Shown piece after piece: positions 1 to 12,207 of a stretch of DNA of 64,000 nt. The DNA lies in the NCBI GenBank assembly GCA_025617745.1, contig CM046869.1, positions 3,992,244 to 4,056,243 of the forward strand. The letters run 5' to 3'. Origin of the DNA: Heliocidaris erythrogramma (Eukaryota; Echinodermata; Echinoidea; Camarodonta; Echinometridae). Position numbers and translations under genes: made by a program. Under the pieces are notes generated by a model. That model saw only the letters and a program-made list of their open reading frames with translations. It searched no databases and was not told where the DNA came from. Each line of letters starts with the position of its first letter. Position 1 is the stretch's first letter.

Positions 1-3000
1 AATTCATTAACTGCTGCTCTTGCAGTAATTTCTGCAGTTTGTAAAGGAAGAGGGATACATTCTACCCATTTGGTAAATTGATCTACAATAACCAAAATGT
101 ATGAATTACCCTGTTTTGTCTTAGGTAGAGGTCCTAGAAAATCTAAATGTACCTTTTCCATTGGCACCCCTGCGTGATAGATTACCATAGGGTAACGCCC
201 CTTCCGTCCTGGCTTTTTATTGAGGTTACATATTGCACACCTAGCAACATAAGCTCGGACATCTAAGGTCATACCATACCAATAATACTTCACTTTAAGT
301 TTGGCCAATGTCCGGTCCACCCCAGCATGACCAGCTAAAGGTACATCATGATTTAGATGAAAAATGGATTCTTGCAAATCCTGGGGCACCACTATTCTAT
401 CAGTTGGTTCTCCCTTCTTCCACAAAATTCCATCCTTCAAATAAAAGTTATCCCTACCTATCCATAGGGCCTTTTCACTTGGACCCCATAACATAATTGT
501 CCCTTCATCGGGTATGGTTTGGTCCATTAACCATTGCCTTAAATGAAGTAAACGAGGATCACTGGTCTGTGCCTCCAAGAACTTAGAATACAAGTCAATA
601 TCAGAAGAATTTACAGAGATTTGATTAACTTGATTTTCCCTCTCTACAAAAAATTGTGGGTCACTTTCCCTTTCAACCAGAATCTGTGGTTCATTTTCTC
701 CTAACAAAACATCCATGTGAGTGACACACATGTCAGAGGATTTGTCCTCACTAACAGGGTTTTGTTTGCTTAAAGGAACTATATTATCAATCATATGTGC
801 AAAAACAGACCAATTCTTGTTGGCACGTTCACAGTAATTGCAGCCTCCACATGGAAGGTCTGATGGAACAACACCCAACATATAATTTTCACAAAAAGCA
901 TCTTTATGATCCGGTCTACGAGAAAGTGCATCTGCATTGACATGTTTCCTACCTGGTCTATGTTCAATGATTAAGTCATATTGACTAAGCACTTCGAGCC
1001 AGCGCGCTAATTGACCATGTGGTTCCCGGAAATTCAGCAACCACCTTAAACTATCATGGTCAGTTCTAACCTTGAAAGGTTTCCCCAAAAGAAAATGACG
1101 ATATTGCTGTACGAATTTTACTACAGCTAATAATTCTTTGCGTGTTACGCAATACCTTCGTTGCTCAGGAGATAAACTTAGGCTACCATAAGCAACAACA
1201 CGTTCGAAACCACCTTGGACCTGAACAAGTTCAGCTCCAATAGCGGAATGAGAGGCATCTGTATCTAGAATAAAAGAATCATAAGTATTTGGTAAAGCTA
1301 AAACGGGAGCTGTAGTCAAAGCTTGCTTGATTCGTTCAAACGCTAACTCATGCTGCTGCTCCCAAACAAAAGAACGCTTTTTGCTTGTAAGTGTGTATAA
1401 TGGATCAGCTAATTCAGCGCAATTCTTCAAGAAGAGCCTATGATAATTAACTAACCCAAGGAACTGTTGTACCTCCTGGGTACTAGTGGGTGTTGGCCAA
1501 TCTAATATTGCACTAATATGTTGTGGTTTTAAGTGTAAGCCTTCGGAGTCAACTTCGCGACCTAGAAATTCAACGCGTTGTTGAAATAAACTACATTTCT
1601 TTGCCTTGAGTTTGAGGCCATACTTCTGAAACCGACTCAAGACTAACTTAAGATTATCTAAATGATTCTCAAAAGAACGGCCCAATACAATTACATCATC
1701 TAAAAAAGCTAAAGATATGTCCCAATTTAAACCGCTCAATATCAAATTCATAACCCTAGAGAAAGTAGCAGGGGCATTACAAAGTCCAAAACCCATTCTA
1801 ACGAATTGAAATAAACCATACTTTGTGATAAAAGCAGTTTTTTCCCTGTCTTTTGCACTAACATGGACTTGCCAATAGGCGGCATTGGCGTCAAGTTTAG
1901 AAAACCACTGATTACCTCCTAAGGTATCTAGACATTCCTCTATGCTGGGTAGAGGATAGACATCCTTCTTGGTTACATCATTAAGTTTTCTATAATCTAT
2001 GCACCATCTTACACCGCCATCGCGTTTTCTAACTAAAACAGGAGGTGCAGCCCACTCCGAAGCGGATGGTTCGATGACTCCCGCATCTAACATCTTTTGC
2101 AAGTGCTTTTTCTCTTCTTCTGCAAAATTCATTGGGGTGCGCCGCATCTTAAGTTTAATTGGGGTGGCGTCCGCTGTGTCAATGCGGTGTTCCAACAAAT
2201 TAAAATTACCCAAATCAAATTCATGTTGAGCAAAAACTTCACTAAATTCGCACAACAAATTTAATAATTTTTGCTGTTGGGACTTGTCTAAATGAATGCA
2301 AGATTCTTCCCATAGATCTTGTAAATGAGGGGGAACTGCTAATTCATCCATTGTCACGGCCCTCACATCTTTCTCGTTATGTTCTCCCAGTTCAGAAACT
2401 AAATAAGCTTCTCCTACATTCATATTCCCTTTTAAAGAAACTAGGGTGTCAGTGGGATTCAAAACAAATATATCAAAACTAGATTTCCCAGAATGTAGAG
2501 TACGGGGAACCAAAACAGGAAAACTAGGGTCCGGTTCAATTAATGTTAGCCCCTCAATCTCCGCGTTCAGAATGCATCGCACTCGAGCAGCTGACCAAGG
2601 AGGCACTAAAGTGGTCCCATACAGCTGTACAGGATAGCGCCGATGATCACGCTCGTGTCCGAGATTCATCTGGATACGATCCCCGAAAACAACTATTTCA
2701 GCATCCGGAATATCGATAAGGAACCCATACTTATGCATAATGTCCATACCTATAAATAACATATCGTGAACGATAGGGGCAACAATGACTGTGTCATGGA
2801 AAACATGTGGTCCAATATGTAATTCTACAGGGCCTACAACATTCCCATCCATCTTCATATCCCTACCTGCAGCATTCAGAGTTATTGATCGAATGACAGG
2901 AGGTGGGGTGTTCAGCTTTGCTATAAACCTATCGGAAACTATTGTTACTTCCGCGGCTGTATCAACAGTTGCATGAATCGACTTGCCATTAACTAAAATT

Positions 3001-3272
3001 GGTACAGAGAAACTAGAGGAAGAAATAAGTTGACAAATTATCACTTCATCCGTCTTTTCTACCTTGGCCCCTAATTCCAATCCCTCTTCAATATTAGGGC
3101 TTGAACTAGTTGCTTCCGGGAAAATAGACTCGCCCTCTAATTCTCGTTTCACAACTTCTAGTTTTGGCTCTACATGTACTCCTGAAATTGAACTATCTAT
3201 TTCTATGGAGTTTCGGCCTCCTTCTGTTCGGGTTGAAGTTCGGCCATTGTCTCCAACCCTGTCAAGTTTGGG
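1..3272 (-). CDS. pol: gypsy pol polyprotein, partial (protease, RT, RNase H, integrase N-terminal half)
   Basis: One frame stays open on the minus strand from 3272, just after an in-frame stop at 3273-3275, to the window edge. In order it shows a retropepsin (DTAAEVTIV near 2960), an RT with the metal-binding motif FLDDVIV near 1700, RNase H (LDTDASHSAIGAE near 1260), an integrase zinc finger with HDVPLAGH and CAIC (about 225-345), and the first catalytic Asp in HLDFLGPL near 140. The second Asp and the Glu lie beyond the edge. This frame is reached from the gag frame by a -1 shift, and the two overlap over 3203-3272, the usual gypsy arrangement. I saw no textbook slippery heptamer in that overlap. 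Long intact coding suggests a fairly recent copy, in contrast to its gag. Confidence 0.88.
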
Positions 3273-4772
3273 TCACAACTAACAAATGAAACATTCTTGG
3301 GAGAATTCATTGGACAATTTGCTCTGAAATGCCCCCCTGACCACATCTATAACACTTATCTGATTTCAGTGCTGAACGGGATGGAGATTTACTTCTTAGT
3401 TGAAGATTGGGAGAATTTGCCATAGATTTTTCAACCAACGCAGAAAGAGAATTCACTACACTAGTGAGTTTATTAATAGAGGTCTGCATACCCGATAAAT
3501 TTCCAAATTGCCTACCTTCTGTTCTAACCCCCCAAGTCGTTCCTCATGGGATTCAACATTGGATCTTTTAGCGGTTGAGACAGAATTGGGTCTACTATTG
3601 GAAACAGTTTGTTGTGGCCTAGAACCCTCTTAGTAAGTATTCTGAGATCCCTTGTGAGCCACCTGGCAAATATCCACCTCATCTTCAAAGGACTGGCTTA
3701 CTACAGGTTGCCTTCTCCCACTATGTCGTCCATGAACCAGACGGGCAGTGTGTTGGTTCCACTGAACCATGCTTAGAGCTTTCTCTAAAGTTGGTGGTCA
3801 CATATTCAGGGCCCACTGTCCCGCCTCTTTGTCCCTACACCCTTGGCAAAAACGGATAATACATTGTTGTTCTATGAATGATTCAGGTAATTCTGAAAAG
3901 CCCAGGGTTGCAAGATGTGCAACACGGTCCGCCCACTCTACAATGTCTTCATCATAAGCTTGTTTGGCATATTGGAACTCAATCTGAGAAGTCTCTGGCA
4001 ACTCCCGTACCCCAAACCTACGGTCTAACTTAGAAATTAAATCAAAATAATCTATGTAAGGGTCTCGTTTGGTTAATGCGGCATAAACCTCACTTGCCCT
4101 CCCTTGCAGACACCAACAAAGATTGTTTAGTCTCTGCTAAGTGGTCCAACGTACTCCGTCAGCATATTTATTAAATTTCTGGATGAAAGCCATCCAGCTA
4201 CCTTTACCGTCATACGAGATGGTCTTTGGGATATTAGTGGGTACCCTTCCTTCGGTATCCCATGCTGAGGAAAACTTGCTACTACTGCAGAATTTATTTC
4301 CTGCATTACTGGTCTTGACAGAAGCAGACTTAGTCCATCTCCAACACCGGCCCCAGTACGTGTTCTAACACTCCCATGACTTTTCTTGGGTGATGGAAAT
4401 TGGAATCTGATACTATTTCCACTATCTTCCTCAATCCTCATTATCACTAACCCCAACAGTTTCAATCTCCCCAGGAACCTTTACCGGACCTGTGGTAATA
4501 CGTTGAGGTGGAGGGGGGAACGCCTCATGAGGATATGGGGTGGGTACACCATTATCGGCGGATAATTGTCTCAAACGGTGAGCAGTAGTGAAGTCAAAAA
4601 CCTCATGTAAATTCAACCCACGAAGGGTCGGAATATTCCCCAATTTGCTTGGTGTTAATTTGCCATCATATTCTATCCTACGTTCAAGGATATAATTGGC
4701 GGTTCTCTCCCCAATCCCTGGCACTAAACGTAATTCCTCCTCAGAACAGATATTTATCTTGATTCTATCCAT
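3203..4772 (-). pseudogene. gag: gypsy gag with HhH N-terminal domain, broken
   Basis: The start at 4772 opens a 113-residue piece with a helix-hairpin-helix signature (LVPGIGERTANYILERR), rare in gag proteins. A frame change near 4440-4470 leads to a capsid-like stretch with typical gag spacing (SWMAFIQKFNKYADG; FGVRELPETSQIEFQ). In-frame stops are TAG at 4137-4139, TGA at 3798-3800 and TAA at 3630-3632. The C-terminus holds a CCHC knuckle starting CYRCGQGG near 3345, where a run of six G appears one base short, so the last Cys is out of frame. Gag ends with TAG at 3203-3205. I infer that these are inactivating mutations, though homopolymer sequencing error could explain some of them. Confidence 0.8.
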
Positions 4773-7171
4773 GTCGTACCCAATTTGAAAATTTACCAGG
4801 TATCATGTGATTTCCCATATAGATCTATAAGTCCTTATAAGAAAGCTAAATACTATCTTCTATCAACTAATTTATCTACACGAATAATTATAAAGAAGCA
4901 GTGCAATTTATTATCAACTTTATTAAAATTCACTACTGAAACAAATTGATAAAGCTGATAAATGTACATTAAATCCAAAATATCACTAACCTGAACGTAA
5001 TTTACCAGTAATTATCAATATTAAACTCACACCATGTGAAAATCATCGTTTGATAGTAACTATCAAAATCAATCCATTTGCACTCTATAATAAACAATTA
5101 TTCCTAAAATGTGAGATTTTATCACAAAAAAAATAATTCTCGTAGACTGAGTAGAATATTTTCCATTTGTCAACAAAATTGAGATCACTTCTGAACTGGT
5201 AAGTATCAGTGATAGGGTAGCACGTATCGTACCGTGTCCCCTGTCCCAAAATTCTGTCGATTTAGACCATTCAAAAGTTATTTAAATCGCAAATTCTAAA
5301 ATTCCACGCAAGAAATTCACTACCATTATATCAGTAGACTAATAGTAATACAGTGAAAATATTCACCTACAGTACTACAAGATTCAAATAATGACTACCC
5401 AAGTTGGGAAAATAGGAACCAGAAAAGTTCCTGAAAAAATAAAGTTACTACCCTGAGTCCTGACAATTATTTTAAATTTTAAGAACAGAAGGCAGAATCC
5501 ACTTTATTCCTAAAAAGAAAACATTCGCCACAAATATATTTGGTGTTAAAGCAAACAGGATATTTACTCTACGCACAAGAAATATCAATCTAGTAAAGTT
5601 GTATGTAACTAGTAGTAGTAATCACTCACTCACTGAAAAATAAAACTTTCAAACAAGCACAATGGAGTGAAAATTCAACCTCAAAATAATTAGCAACTTC
5701 AGTGCAAATGAGTTTTGAATTTGAAATACCAAATTGGAATATCAAAATGAAAATTCAATTCAAATCCCCAAAAGAAGAAATGCAACAATTTTGAAAATTT
5801 AATCCACTTTCAAAATTCGCGCTCTGCACAGGCACTAATACGCGATAGGTGCCCTTACGGGTGAGGATATCCAGTGATGGTTATCTCAATCCGGGCAACC
5901 CTAAACATGTACTGTGTCTATGGAAAATAAATCCATGCAAGATGGCGTCCAAAAATACACATGTGCGTTTGGCAATAACAATAGTTACGTAACACGTCAC
6001 CGCACGTTTTCACCGTCGGAAAATTTCCACTCTCCGGTCGTGCCACGCGTACAATAAACACGCCAACGACAATTTGAAACAGAAAAAATAAGTCATAAAT
6101 ATCACATACACCCAATATTCACAACACCTACCCCCTTCCGAAAACTAAAAGAGGAAAAGGAAGGAATAGTAACGATAATGTTACTCGGAAAAATGAATTG
6201 AAATCCACGGCAATCAGCAATGCCAAAATGGGATGCCAATTCGCGCACGGTAAGAATCGCAGCGCCAAATGTAATTTTTAGCTTACCACGCTCGCCAAAT
6301 GTGGTATATTTTGGCGTACCACGGTCACACACTCACACAACTCTCGTAAAATACTTACTCGCTGTAAACTTACTTGTATTGATACTTGTAAGAGTAACTC
6401 TGTCTCTGGCTTCGGAGCTAAGGTTTCAAGTTAAGATTGTAGGCAAAAGCTTTCATCCATCGGCTCCAAAACGTTGAGATTAGACTGGCGAGGTATTTCC
6501 TTTGCCAGCCCAGCATGACTCCCAGGCGACGTACGCGCCGCACGTCACCATTAAACCCTCATTATAGGGGCGCGCGCGCTAACGCTTACGCGATTGTTTC
6601 CCGTGGTCTACATATTCAGACCACAGTGATCTTTGAAGAGGGTTTCCTGAAATTTTGGGTACTTTTTGTTGATAACTCCTGTCGAGTCCCGTCAGAGCAT
6701 CCATTTTGTATTTTTCACGATTATGATGAAGGGAGCCCTCAGCGCTCGTAGTGGTACCGGCGCGATCGGTTCATCGATCTCCACCTTGTTGTTAACCTGT
6801 TGTTAAGACAGCTTGGGGGTTGTTAATGAGTTTAGTCTAGCGATAAGACTCGTCATGCATTCTCTACAATCTGCTGTATTCCTTCTGGTGCAAGGATATT
6901 AAGAAAAGTGCTTTAATGGCGAGGAGCAATAATTGAAAAAGTCTTTGGGAGAGAACGGCCACCCGTCGTAATAGCGACCTTGTCCGTATAGCTTGTGTAC
7001 GTAACATTCTGCGTACGTATCTATGGTGCGTAACCATGTAGAGCAGCCTCACTAGTGCGCAACATATTGAGAGCAGTCGTCATACGTATGGAGGTCTGTA
7101 TAACAACTACGAAAAACAAGGCTGTAAATGTAAGTTTTTATAACTTTCTACATTTTGTATCTTAACGAACT
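4773..7171. other. retrotransposon leader, presumed 5' LTR and flank; no genes seen
   Basis: This AT-rich stretch lies upstream of gag on the minus strand. It probably holds the leader, primer site and 5' LTR of the left gypsy element, followed by flank up to the next element. Short ORFs on both strands here have no recognisable domain. I could not find a convincing tRNA-complementary primer site or LTR ends. Confidence 0.5.
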
Positions 7172-7930
7172 TGTAGAGTAACTGAAAACTCCGTTAATGT
7201 AGTTACTACTACTTACCGCTGCTATGCTACGACGTGTAGATACTGTTCACGATGAGAATGTGGAAGTACAGACTGTGCTATGATGAACCGCGGAAGTCAC
7301 GGGGGAGTAACTGCTGAGCGGTCGCTGGTGTCCGCGGCGATACCGCGACTTGTAATAATAAACACGACGTAGAAAAAAGTAACCGCGAAGGTTGTCCAAA
7401 GTTATTGCACAAATCCCGAAATGTAAACGAAGAAAAAAACATGCATGAGTTTCCGCGATAATGATATCCAAAAATTAAAGTCCGCTATTCGCGTGAAGTA
7501 AATAAATCCAAAGTCATAAGTCCGATAACGAAAAAGGTTGCTTGCTGCCGACTTCTCCAAATACGTAGGATCTTGCCAGAACAAAATCACATGGTGAAGT
7601 GAAGAAGAAAATATCGATGCGTCTTCTTCCCGAAGACGATAAGAGAACCAATGATTTGATTGGATAACAAATCGGCCATCGGACTCGCCAAAACACTTGA
7701 TTGGCTAATTGGCGACACACTGATCGCTAGACATACTGGAATGCGTGAAATTTACTAATCGACGCAACCTGCTGGACGGCATCAAATACGGAATGTTATT
7801 TACAATGAGTAACCCATAAGGAAATGCGGCTGGCACGCGAGCGTTCGTGACAACAATGAATAAGTTTGTAAACATGGTAGAAAATAAACAATACCAATCA
7901 ATATGGTACGGAAAAGTTTATGTCACTACA
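7172..7930 (-). repeat. 3' LTR of the CsRn1-type element
   Basis: 759 bp, nearly identical to 12208-12964. It carries an extra AT near its end (7920-7921) compared with the partner. It is preceded on its left by the target duplication AACT. Confidence 0.95.
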
Positions 7931-7943
7931 TTAGTCCCCCTCC
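7931..7943 (-). promoter_or_regulatory. polypurine tract
   Basis: On the minus strand a purine run (GGAGGGGGACTAA) abuts the 3' LTR, the position where plus-strand DNA synthesis is primed in LTR retroelements. Confidence 0.8.
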
Positions 7944-8084
7944 AGATCGCTGGGAAAATGAGTTAGCTGCGATCGATGAAGAACGTTAACAAAGTTGAAT
8001 ATTGTTCACACGAAATGTATAATCACATTATTAAAGCGTCCTATGCACTTGAAAAGCTGGATCCAAAAATATGTATAAGTTTCT

Positions 8085-10721
8085 TCATCCATATTCATAA
8101 ACGTCCACGTATCGTGCAGGCCACCTAACATGACGCCCGGAGCGAGTCTTGCGAGGTTCTGGGTCGGTAACCACGGGAGTAGGCGTTGGTTGTGATGAAG
8201 AAAGCCCTGTGGGTGGAGGTGGAGATGAAACTACACGAACTGGCGTTTGATCCGTCACAGCTGTAGGGATTACACCATCACTTTCCATAAAAGCTGGTTT
8301 AAGACGATCCACACTAATATTTTCATGTTTACCATCAACATCAATGGAAAAGAACTTATCAGTGCGCTTAAGTACTGGAAAAGGTCCTTTGTACGGTGGC
8401 TGTAGTGGTTTCCTAACAGCGTCTTGCCGAATAAACACGTGACTCGTTGTATACAAATCAGAGTTCACATGGGAGGTAGATTGTTGTTTGCGAGTAGGGG
8501 TGGGGTGGACTTGCTGCATTAACCGCTTAAGTCTATGCACGTAGTTGGCTGGATCGATGTCGGTTTCAGGCTTCGCTGGTAAAACAAATTGTGCAGGTAA
8601 TTTCATGCTTGTTCCATAAACCAACTCAGCTGCCGTACATCCAATGTCCGTCTTAATTGCATTGCGTATTCCTAACAATACAAGAGGTAAGACTTCAGTC
8701 CAACGTGAATCATTGTGCGTCTTGATTGCGGCTTTCAATTGTCTATGCAGACGTTCTACGAGTCCGTTCGATGCGGGATGATACGATGTCGTCCGAATCC
8801 GTGTCGTTCCGAGTAAATCGGTGAGAGAACGAAAAAGATGAGATTCAAACTGACGTCCTCTGTCGGTCGTGATCGTTGACGGGGTTCCGAATCGAGCGAT
8901 CCAATGATTGATAAAAGTACGTGCCACTGTATTGGCTGATATATCGCTCATGGGGATTACTTCAGGCCACCGTGTAAAACGATCTATGCATGTGAGAAGA
9001 TAAGTGTATCCTTCTGATGAGGGGAGTGGACCGACAATATCAATATGCACATGATCAAACCTCGCATCGGGTGTAGAAAAAGTTCCAAGAGGTGCTTTGT
9101 TGTGACGATGAACTTTACAACGTTGGCATTGCAAACATGTTCGTGTCCATGATCGCACATCTCGATTTATGCCTTTCCAAACAAAACGCTCAGTGCACAG
9201 TTTTTGCGTAGCTCGAATTCCAGGGTGTGAAAGATTGTGAAGTGCATTGAAAATCGATTTGCGAAATGACACAGGAACGTATGGACGTGGAGTACCCGTT
9301 GACATATCACACAAAATTGTTCCGTCTGAAAATGGAATTGGTATTCGTTGTATGTCGAGTGAATTGTCATCGGTGAAGTTTGCGATCTCGTCATCGTCCT
9401 CTTGAGAACGAGCAATGGCGTCGAAATCGATGGAGGCGTTGTGTTCCAGACTGTCTATGTATACACGAGAGAGAGTGTCTGCAGGAATATTGTCCTTTCC
9501 GCTCACATGACGGATGTCAGACGTAAATTGTGAAACGAAATCTAAGTGTCGTATCTCTCGCGGTGAATGGCGGTCTTGTTTAGACTTCAAGGCGTACGTC
9601 AAGGGCTTGTGATCGGTGAAAATGGTAAAATGTCTACCTTCGAGAAGATGACGAAAATGTTTAACACCGAGGTAGGCAGCTAACAGTTCTCTACCAAAAG
9701 TGCTGTATTTCATTTCAGCAGGCTGAAGTCGCTTAGAGAAGAATGCGAGTGGTTGCCATGAGTCATTAACGAGTTGCTGGACTACTCCGCCGACACCGAC
9801 ATCAGAAGCGTCGACAAATAGACACAAAGGAGCGTCTGGTTGTTGGTGTGCCAAAATAGTTGCATGAGCCAGTTCTTCCTTAGCACGATTGAAAGCAGAA
9901 ATTTCCGTTTGATCCAGAGAAAGAGTCTGATTCTTCTTATTTCTGTCTTTCAGCATGTCTGTTAGTGGCTGGAGAACATCAGCGCAGTGAGGAATGAAGC
10001 GCCTATAAAAGTTCACTAGGCCGAGGAATTCCCTCAATTTGCGTAACGAAATCGGAGTGGGGAGTTCACGAATGTACTTCACTTTCTCGTCCAGGGGTTG
10101 AATTCCATGCTCATCCATGATGTGACCCAGGAAAGTGAGTGAAGTGGCTCCAAAAACACACTTGGCAGGATTGATGACGATTCCGTACTTGCGAAATCTC
10201 TCAAAGAGTAGACGGAGGTGTATTTCATGTTCGTCCTCGTTATCACTGGCGATGAGCACGTCATCAATGTATACGAACACAAAAGGAAGTCCTCTTACAA
10301 CATCGTCCATCAATCTCTGAAAAGTCTGTGCAGCATTGCGTAGTCCGAATGGCATGCGAACAAACTCGAATAATCCAAACGGAGTGGTGATTGCGGTCTT
10401 TGGAATGTCAACTGGTTCTACTGGAATCTGATGATATGCACGAATGAGATCCACCTTCGAGAAAACTTTCTTTCCATAAAGCGATGACGAGAAATCTTGA
10501 AGATGAGGAATTGGGTATCGATCAGGTACTGTTCGATCGTTTAGTGCACGATAATCACCACATGGTCTCCAGTCCCCAGGTGTTTTCTTTGGTACCATGT
10601 GTAATGGAGATGAACAATTACTGTCCGATTGCCGTATAATCCCGAGATCAAGCATGTGGTCGAATTCGGCCTTGGCTATCTTCAATTTGTCTTGCGATAG
10701 TCGGCGGGGTCGGGAATGCAC
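8085..10721 (-). CDS. pol: gypsy RT-RNase H-integrase polyprotein, 878 aa
   Basis: An intact ORF begins inside the RT N-terminus ([15 protein letters not shown]), so the listed Met is not the natural start; protease lies in another frame upstream. The RT catalytic Asp in [12 protein letters not shown] is near residue 91 and YIDD is near 151-154. RNase H follows at about 300-400 (LFVDASD, TDHKPL). The integrase has an HHCC finger ([17 protein letters not shown] near 495-535), a DDE core ([22 protein letters not shown], about 560-680) and a GPF module (YKGPFPVL, near 785). All catalytic residues expected for the family are present. The protein would copy the element's RNA into DNA and insert it. 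The stop is 155 bp before the 3' LTR. Confidence 0.95.
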   Translation of the reverse strand: MHSRPRRLSQDKLKIAKAEFDHMLDLGIIRQSDSNCSSPLHMVPKKTPGDWRPCGDYRALNDRTVPDRYPIPHLQDFSSSLYGKKVFSKVDLIRAYHQIPVEPVDIPKTAITTPFGLFEFVRMPFGLRNAAQTFQRLMDDVVRGLPFVFVYIDDVLIASDNEDEHEIHLRLLFERFRKYGIVINPAKCVFGATSLTFLGHIMDEHGIQPLDEKVKYIRELPTPISLRKLREFLGLVNFYRRFIPHCADVLQPLTDMLKDRNKKNQTLSLDQTEISAFNRAKEELAHATILAHQQPDAPLCLFVDASDVGVGGVVQQLVNDSWQPLAFFSKRLQPAEMKYSTFGRELLAAYLGVKHFRHLLEGRHFTIFTDHKPLTYALKSKQDRHSPREIRHLDFVSQFTSDIRHVSGKDNIPADTLSRVYIDSLEHNASIDFDAIARSQEDDDEIANFTDDNSLDIQRIPIPFSDGTILCDMSTGTPRPYVPVSFRKSIFNALHNLSHPGIRATQKLCTERFVWKGINRDVRSWTRTCLQCQRCKVHRHNKAPLGTFSTPDARFDHVHIDIVGPLPSSEGYTYLLTCIDRFTRWPEVIPMSDISANTVARTFINHWIARFGTPSTITTDRGRQFESHLFRSLTDLLGTTRIRTTSYHPASNGLVERLHRQLKAAIKTHNDSRWTEVLPLVLLGIRNAIKTDIGCTAAELVYGTSMKLPAQFVLPAKPETDIDPANYVHRLKRLMQQVHPTPTRKQQSTSHVNSDLYTTSHVFIRQDAVRKPLQPPYKGPFPVLKRTDKFFSIDVDGKHENISVDRLKPAFMESDGVIPTAVTDQTPVRVVSSPPPPTGLSSSQPTPTPVVTDPEPRKTRSGRHVRWPARYVDVYEYG

Positions 10722-11364
10722 GGGTGGTGATATGATGAGTCACTGTGTGTTTGACAGATTGATCAGTGTAGATAGGGCGTGTAATGTCTGAAAACTGGTT
10801 CACGACACGATAGTATCTGTTCGTTGAAGGTCGTGCGAACATCAGGCCGATACAGGGTGTCTCAGATGGAACAGAGAGTGTATTAACAGACAGATTGGTG
10901 ATAGTGTCATGTAGCTTGTTGTGTTTAATGTCCACTAGTAATCCAAAATGACGTAAAAAGTCTGCTCCAATGATCGGTGTGTGTAGATCGGCAATAATGA
11001 ATACCCATCTAAAAGTTCGTCTAAGTCCAATGTCCATGGTAACAGAACGTTCTCCATAGGTATGAATACGAGAACGGTTAACGGCCTGTAAAAATACATC
11101 TGTGTTAGTTCCACGACATTTATCTGCATATGTTGGAGGAATGACGCTAACTTCGGCACCTGTATCCACTAAAAATCGTTGCCCAGTATGTTTGTCCATG
11201 ATATAAAATAGGCGACTCGGTGAGTGTGTGCCGGCTATACCCGTCGCCGTTAGTTGCCGGCTTCGTGGTTTCCCGTGGTTTGCCGAGAATCCTGGGATGG
11301 TGTGTAAGTACACGGCTGTGTACATCTGTGGGCACGATCTCCGAATCGATGGTGATACCAGCAT
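10648..11364 (-). CDS. gypsy pol N-terminal part: protease, separated from RT by a frame break
   Basis: A 238-residue frame holds a retropepsin active site ([13 protein letters not shown]) and a typical second half ([16 protein letters not shown]). It overlaps the end of gag by about 115 bp in the -1 frame, as expected for gag-pol frameshifting. The frame runs into the RT region and ends at 10648, while RT continues in a different frame. The junction is at about 10720-10735, where the sequence passes from VTHHITT to HSRPRRLS. In related elements these two motifs lie in one frame a few residues apart. I infer a small deletion that uncouples protease from RT. Confidence 0.85.
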   Translation of the reverse strand: MLVSPSIRRSCPQMYTAVYLHTIPGFSANHGKPRSRQLTATGIAGTHSPSRLFYIMDKHTGQRFLVDTGAEVSVIPPTYADKCRGTNTDVFLQAVNRSRIHTYGERSVTMDIGLRRTFRWVFIIADLHTPIIGADFLRHFGLLVDIKHNKLHDTITNLSVNTLSVPSETPCIGLMFARPSTNRYYRVVNQFSDITRPIYTDQSVKHTVTHHITTRAFPTPPTIARQIEDSQGRIRPHA

Positions 11365-12170
11365 ACACCAGTGGTACGCTTAGGGCTGGGGCTTGACTGT
11401 CGCTTTCCATGGGTACGATCTCTCGATCGGGACCTTGAGCTCTCTTGACGTAGGGCAGTTGTAAGCGACTGCACCTGTGCAGTGAGTTGGGTGACTTGGG
11501 CGGTGAGTCTCTGCATATCGCCGGCTAAGTTCGGGCTAGGCGGTGGTGATGGTTCGGCCTTAGAAGGAGGCGGGACTGGTGACTTGGCTTGCATCCCGGA
11601 GATTGAAAGTGGGGTCGCAACCTCGATAATCTTATCCGCAAGTGCCGCTAATTCCTCAATGGTAGCAGTATCACTAGTTGAAGAAAGGATAAGTTGCACA
11701 TTCATGGGCAGTCTTTGTAAGAAGAGTTGTTTCAGAATGCTGCTCTCCAACTTCTTGTCACCAAGCAGTTGTTGCATCCTTCGAAGAAATCGGGACGGTG
11801 TACGGTCACCAAGCTCCTCTCCAACAAGCAGTTTGTTGAGTCGTTTTTGCTCGGAGGCAGAAGTTCTTTTGATGAGCGCTTCTTTAAGTGTGGTGTACGG
11901 GAGTTGCGTAGGAGGAGTGATTATGAGATCTCGAACTTCCGTGGCAATCTCGGGCTGTAACGAAGCGATGACGTGGGTGAACTTCGTTCCCTCTGTCGTT
12001 ATGGATTTCGTCCGAAACTGTGCCTCAACCTGGGCGAACCAAATGGCTGGGTCGCTTGCCCAAAAAGGTGGTATCTTAATTGCCAGTCCAGTGATGGCTT
12101 GGTTGGTGGCACTCTCCTCCGATTTGTCCTGAGACAGAGTTTGAGTATTGTCTCCATCTTCCTAACTCAT
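11250..12170 (-). pseudogene. gag: CsRn1-type gag, stop at codon 3
   Basis: The gag frame starts at the ATG 12168-12170, 37 bases from the LTR end, but the third codon is TAG (12162-12164). Downstream it is open to 11250. The capsid shows IKIPPFWASDPAIWFAQVEA and TEVRDLI, then RFLRRMQQLLGD, all typical of CsRn1-like gag. A coiled stretch rich in L, T and Q follows. The finger near the C-terminus is CWYH..(10)..CTQPC, a C-H-C-C pattern instead of CCHC. I see no other in-frame ATG between 12161 and 11777, so the early stop should silence gag. Read-through or a sequencing error remain possible. Confidence 0.88.
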
Positions 12171-12188
12171 GATGAAGGGTGAAAAATT

Positions 12189-12206
12189 ATCACGTCGGGG
12201 TCACCA
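12189..12206 (-). promoter_or_regulatory. primer binding site complementary to tRNA-Trp
   Basis: The minus strand reads TGGTGACCCCGACGTGAT, one base from the 5' LTR. Its complement matches the 3' end of eukaryotic tRNA-Trp including CCA. CsRn1-clade elements are known to prime with tRNA-Trp. Confidence 0.9.
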
Positions 12207-12207
12207 A

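Larger units (their letters stand above)
1..6480 (-). mobile_element. Ty3/gypsy-type LTR retrotransposon, cut by the left window edge
   Basis: Read on the minus strand, a gag region (from 4772 down) is followed by an open pol frame with protease, reverse transcriptase, RNase H and the start of integrase, running off position 1. The order protease-RT-RNase H-integrase identifies the Ty3/gypsy superfamily. The 5' LTR should lie to the right of the gag leader, somewhere between about 5.8 and 7.1 kb. Its limits cannot be set because the partner LTR is outside the window. The right boundary given here is approximate. Confidence 0.85.

Noticed and set aside
11482-12132. 216-codon plus-strand ORF
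   Set aside because: Antisense shadow of the CsRn1-type gag.
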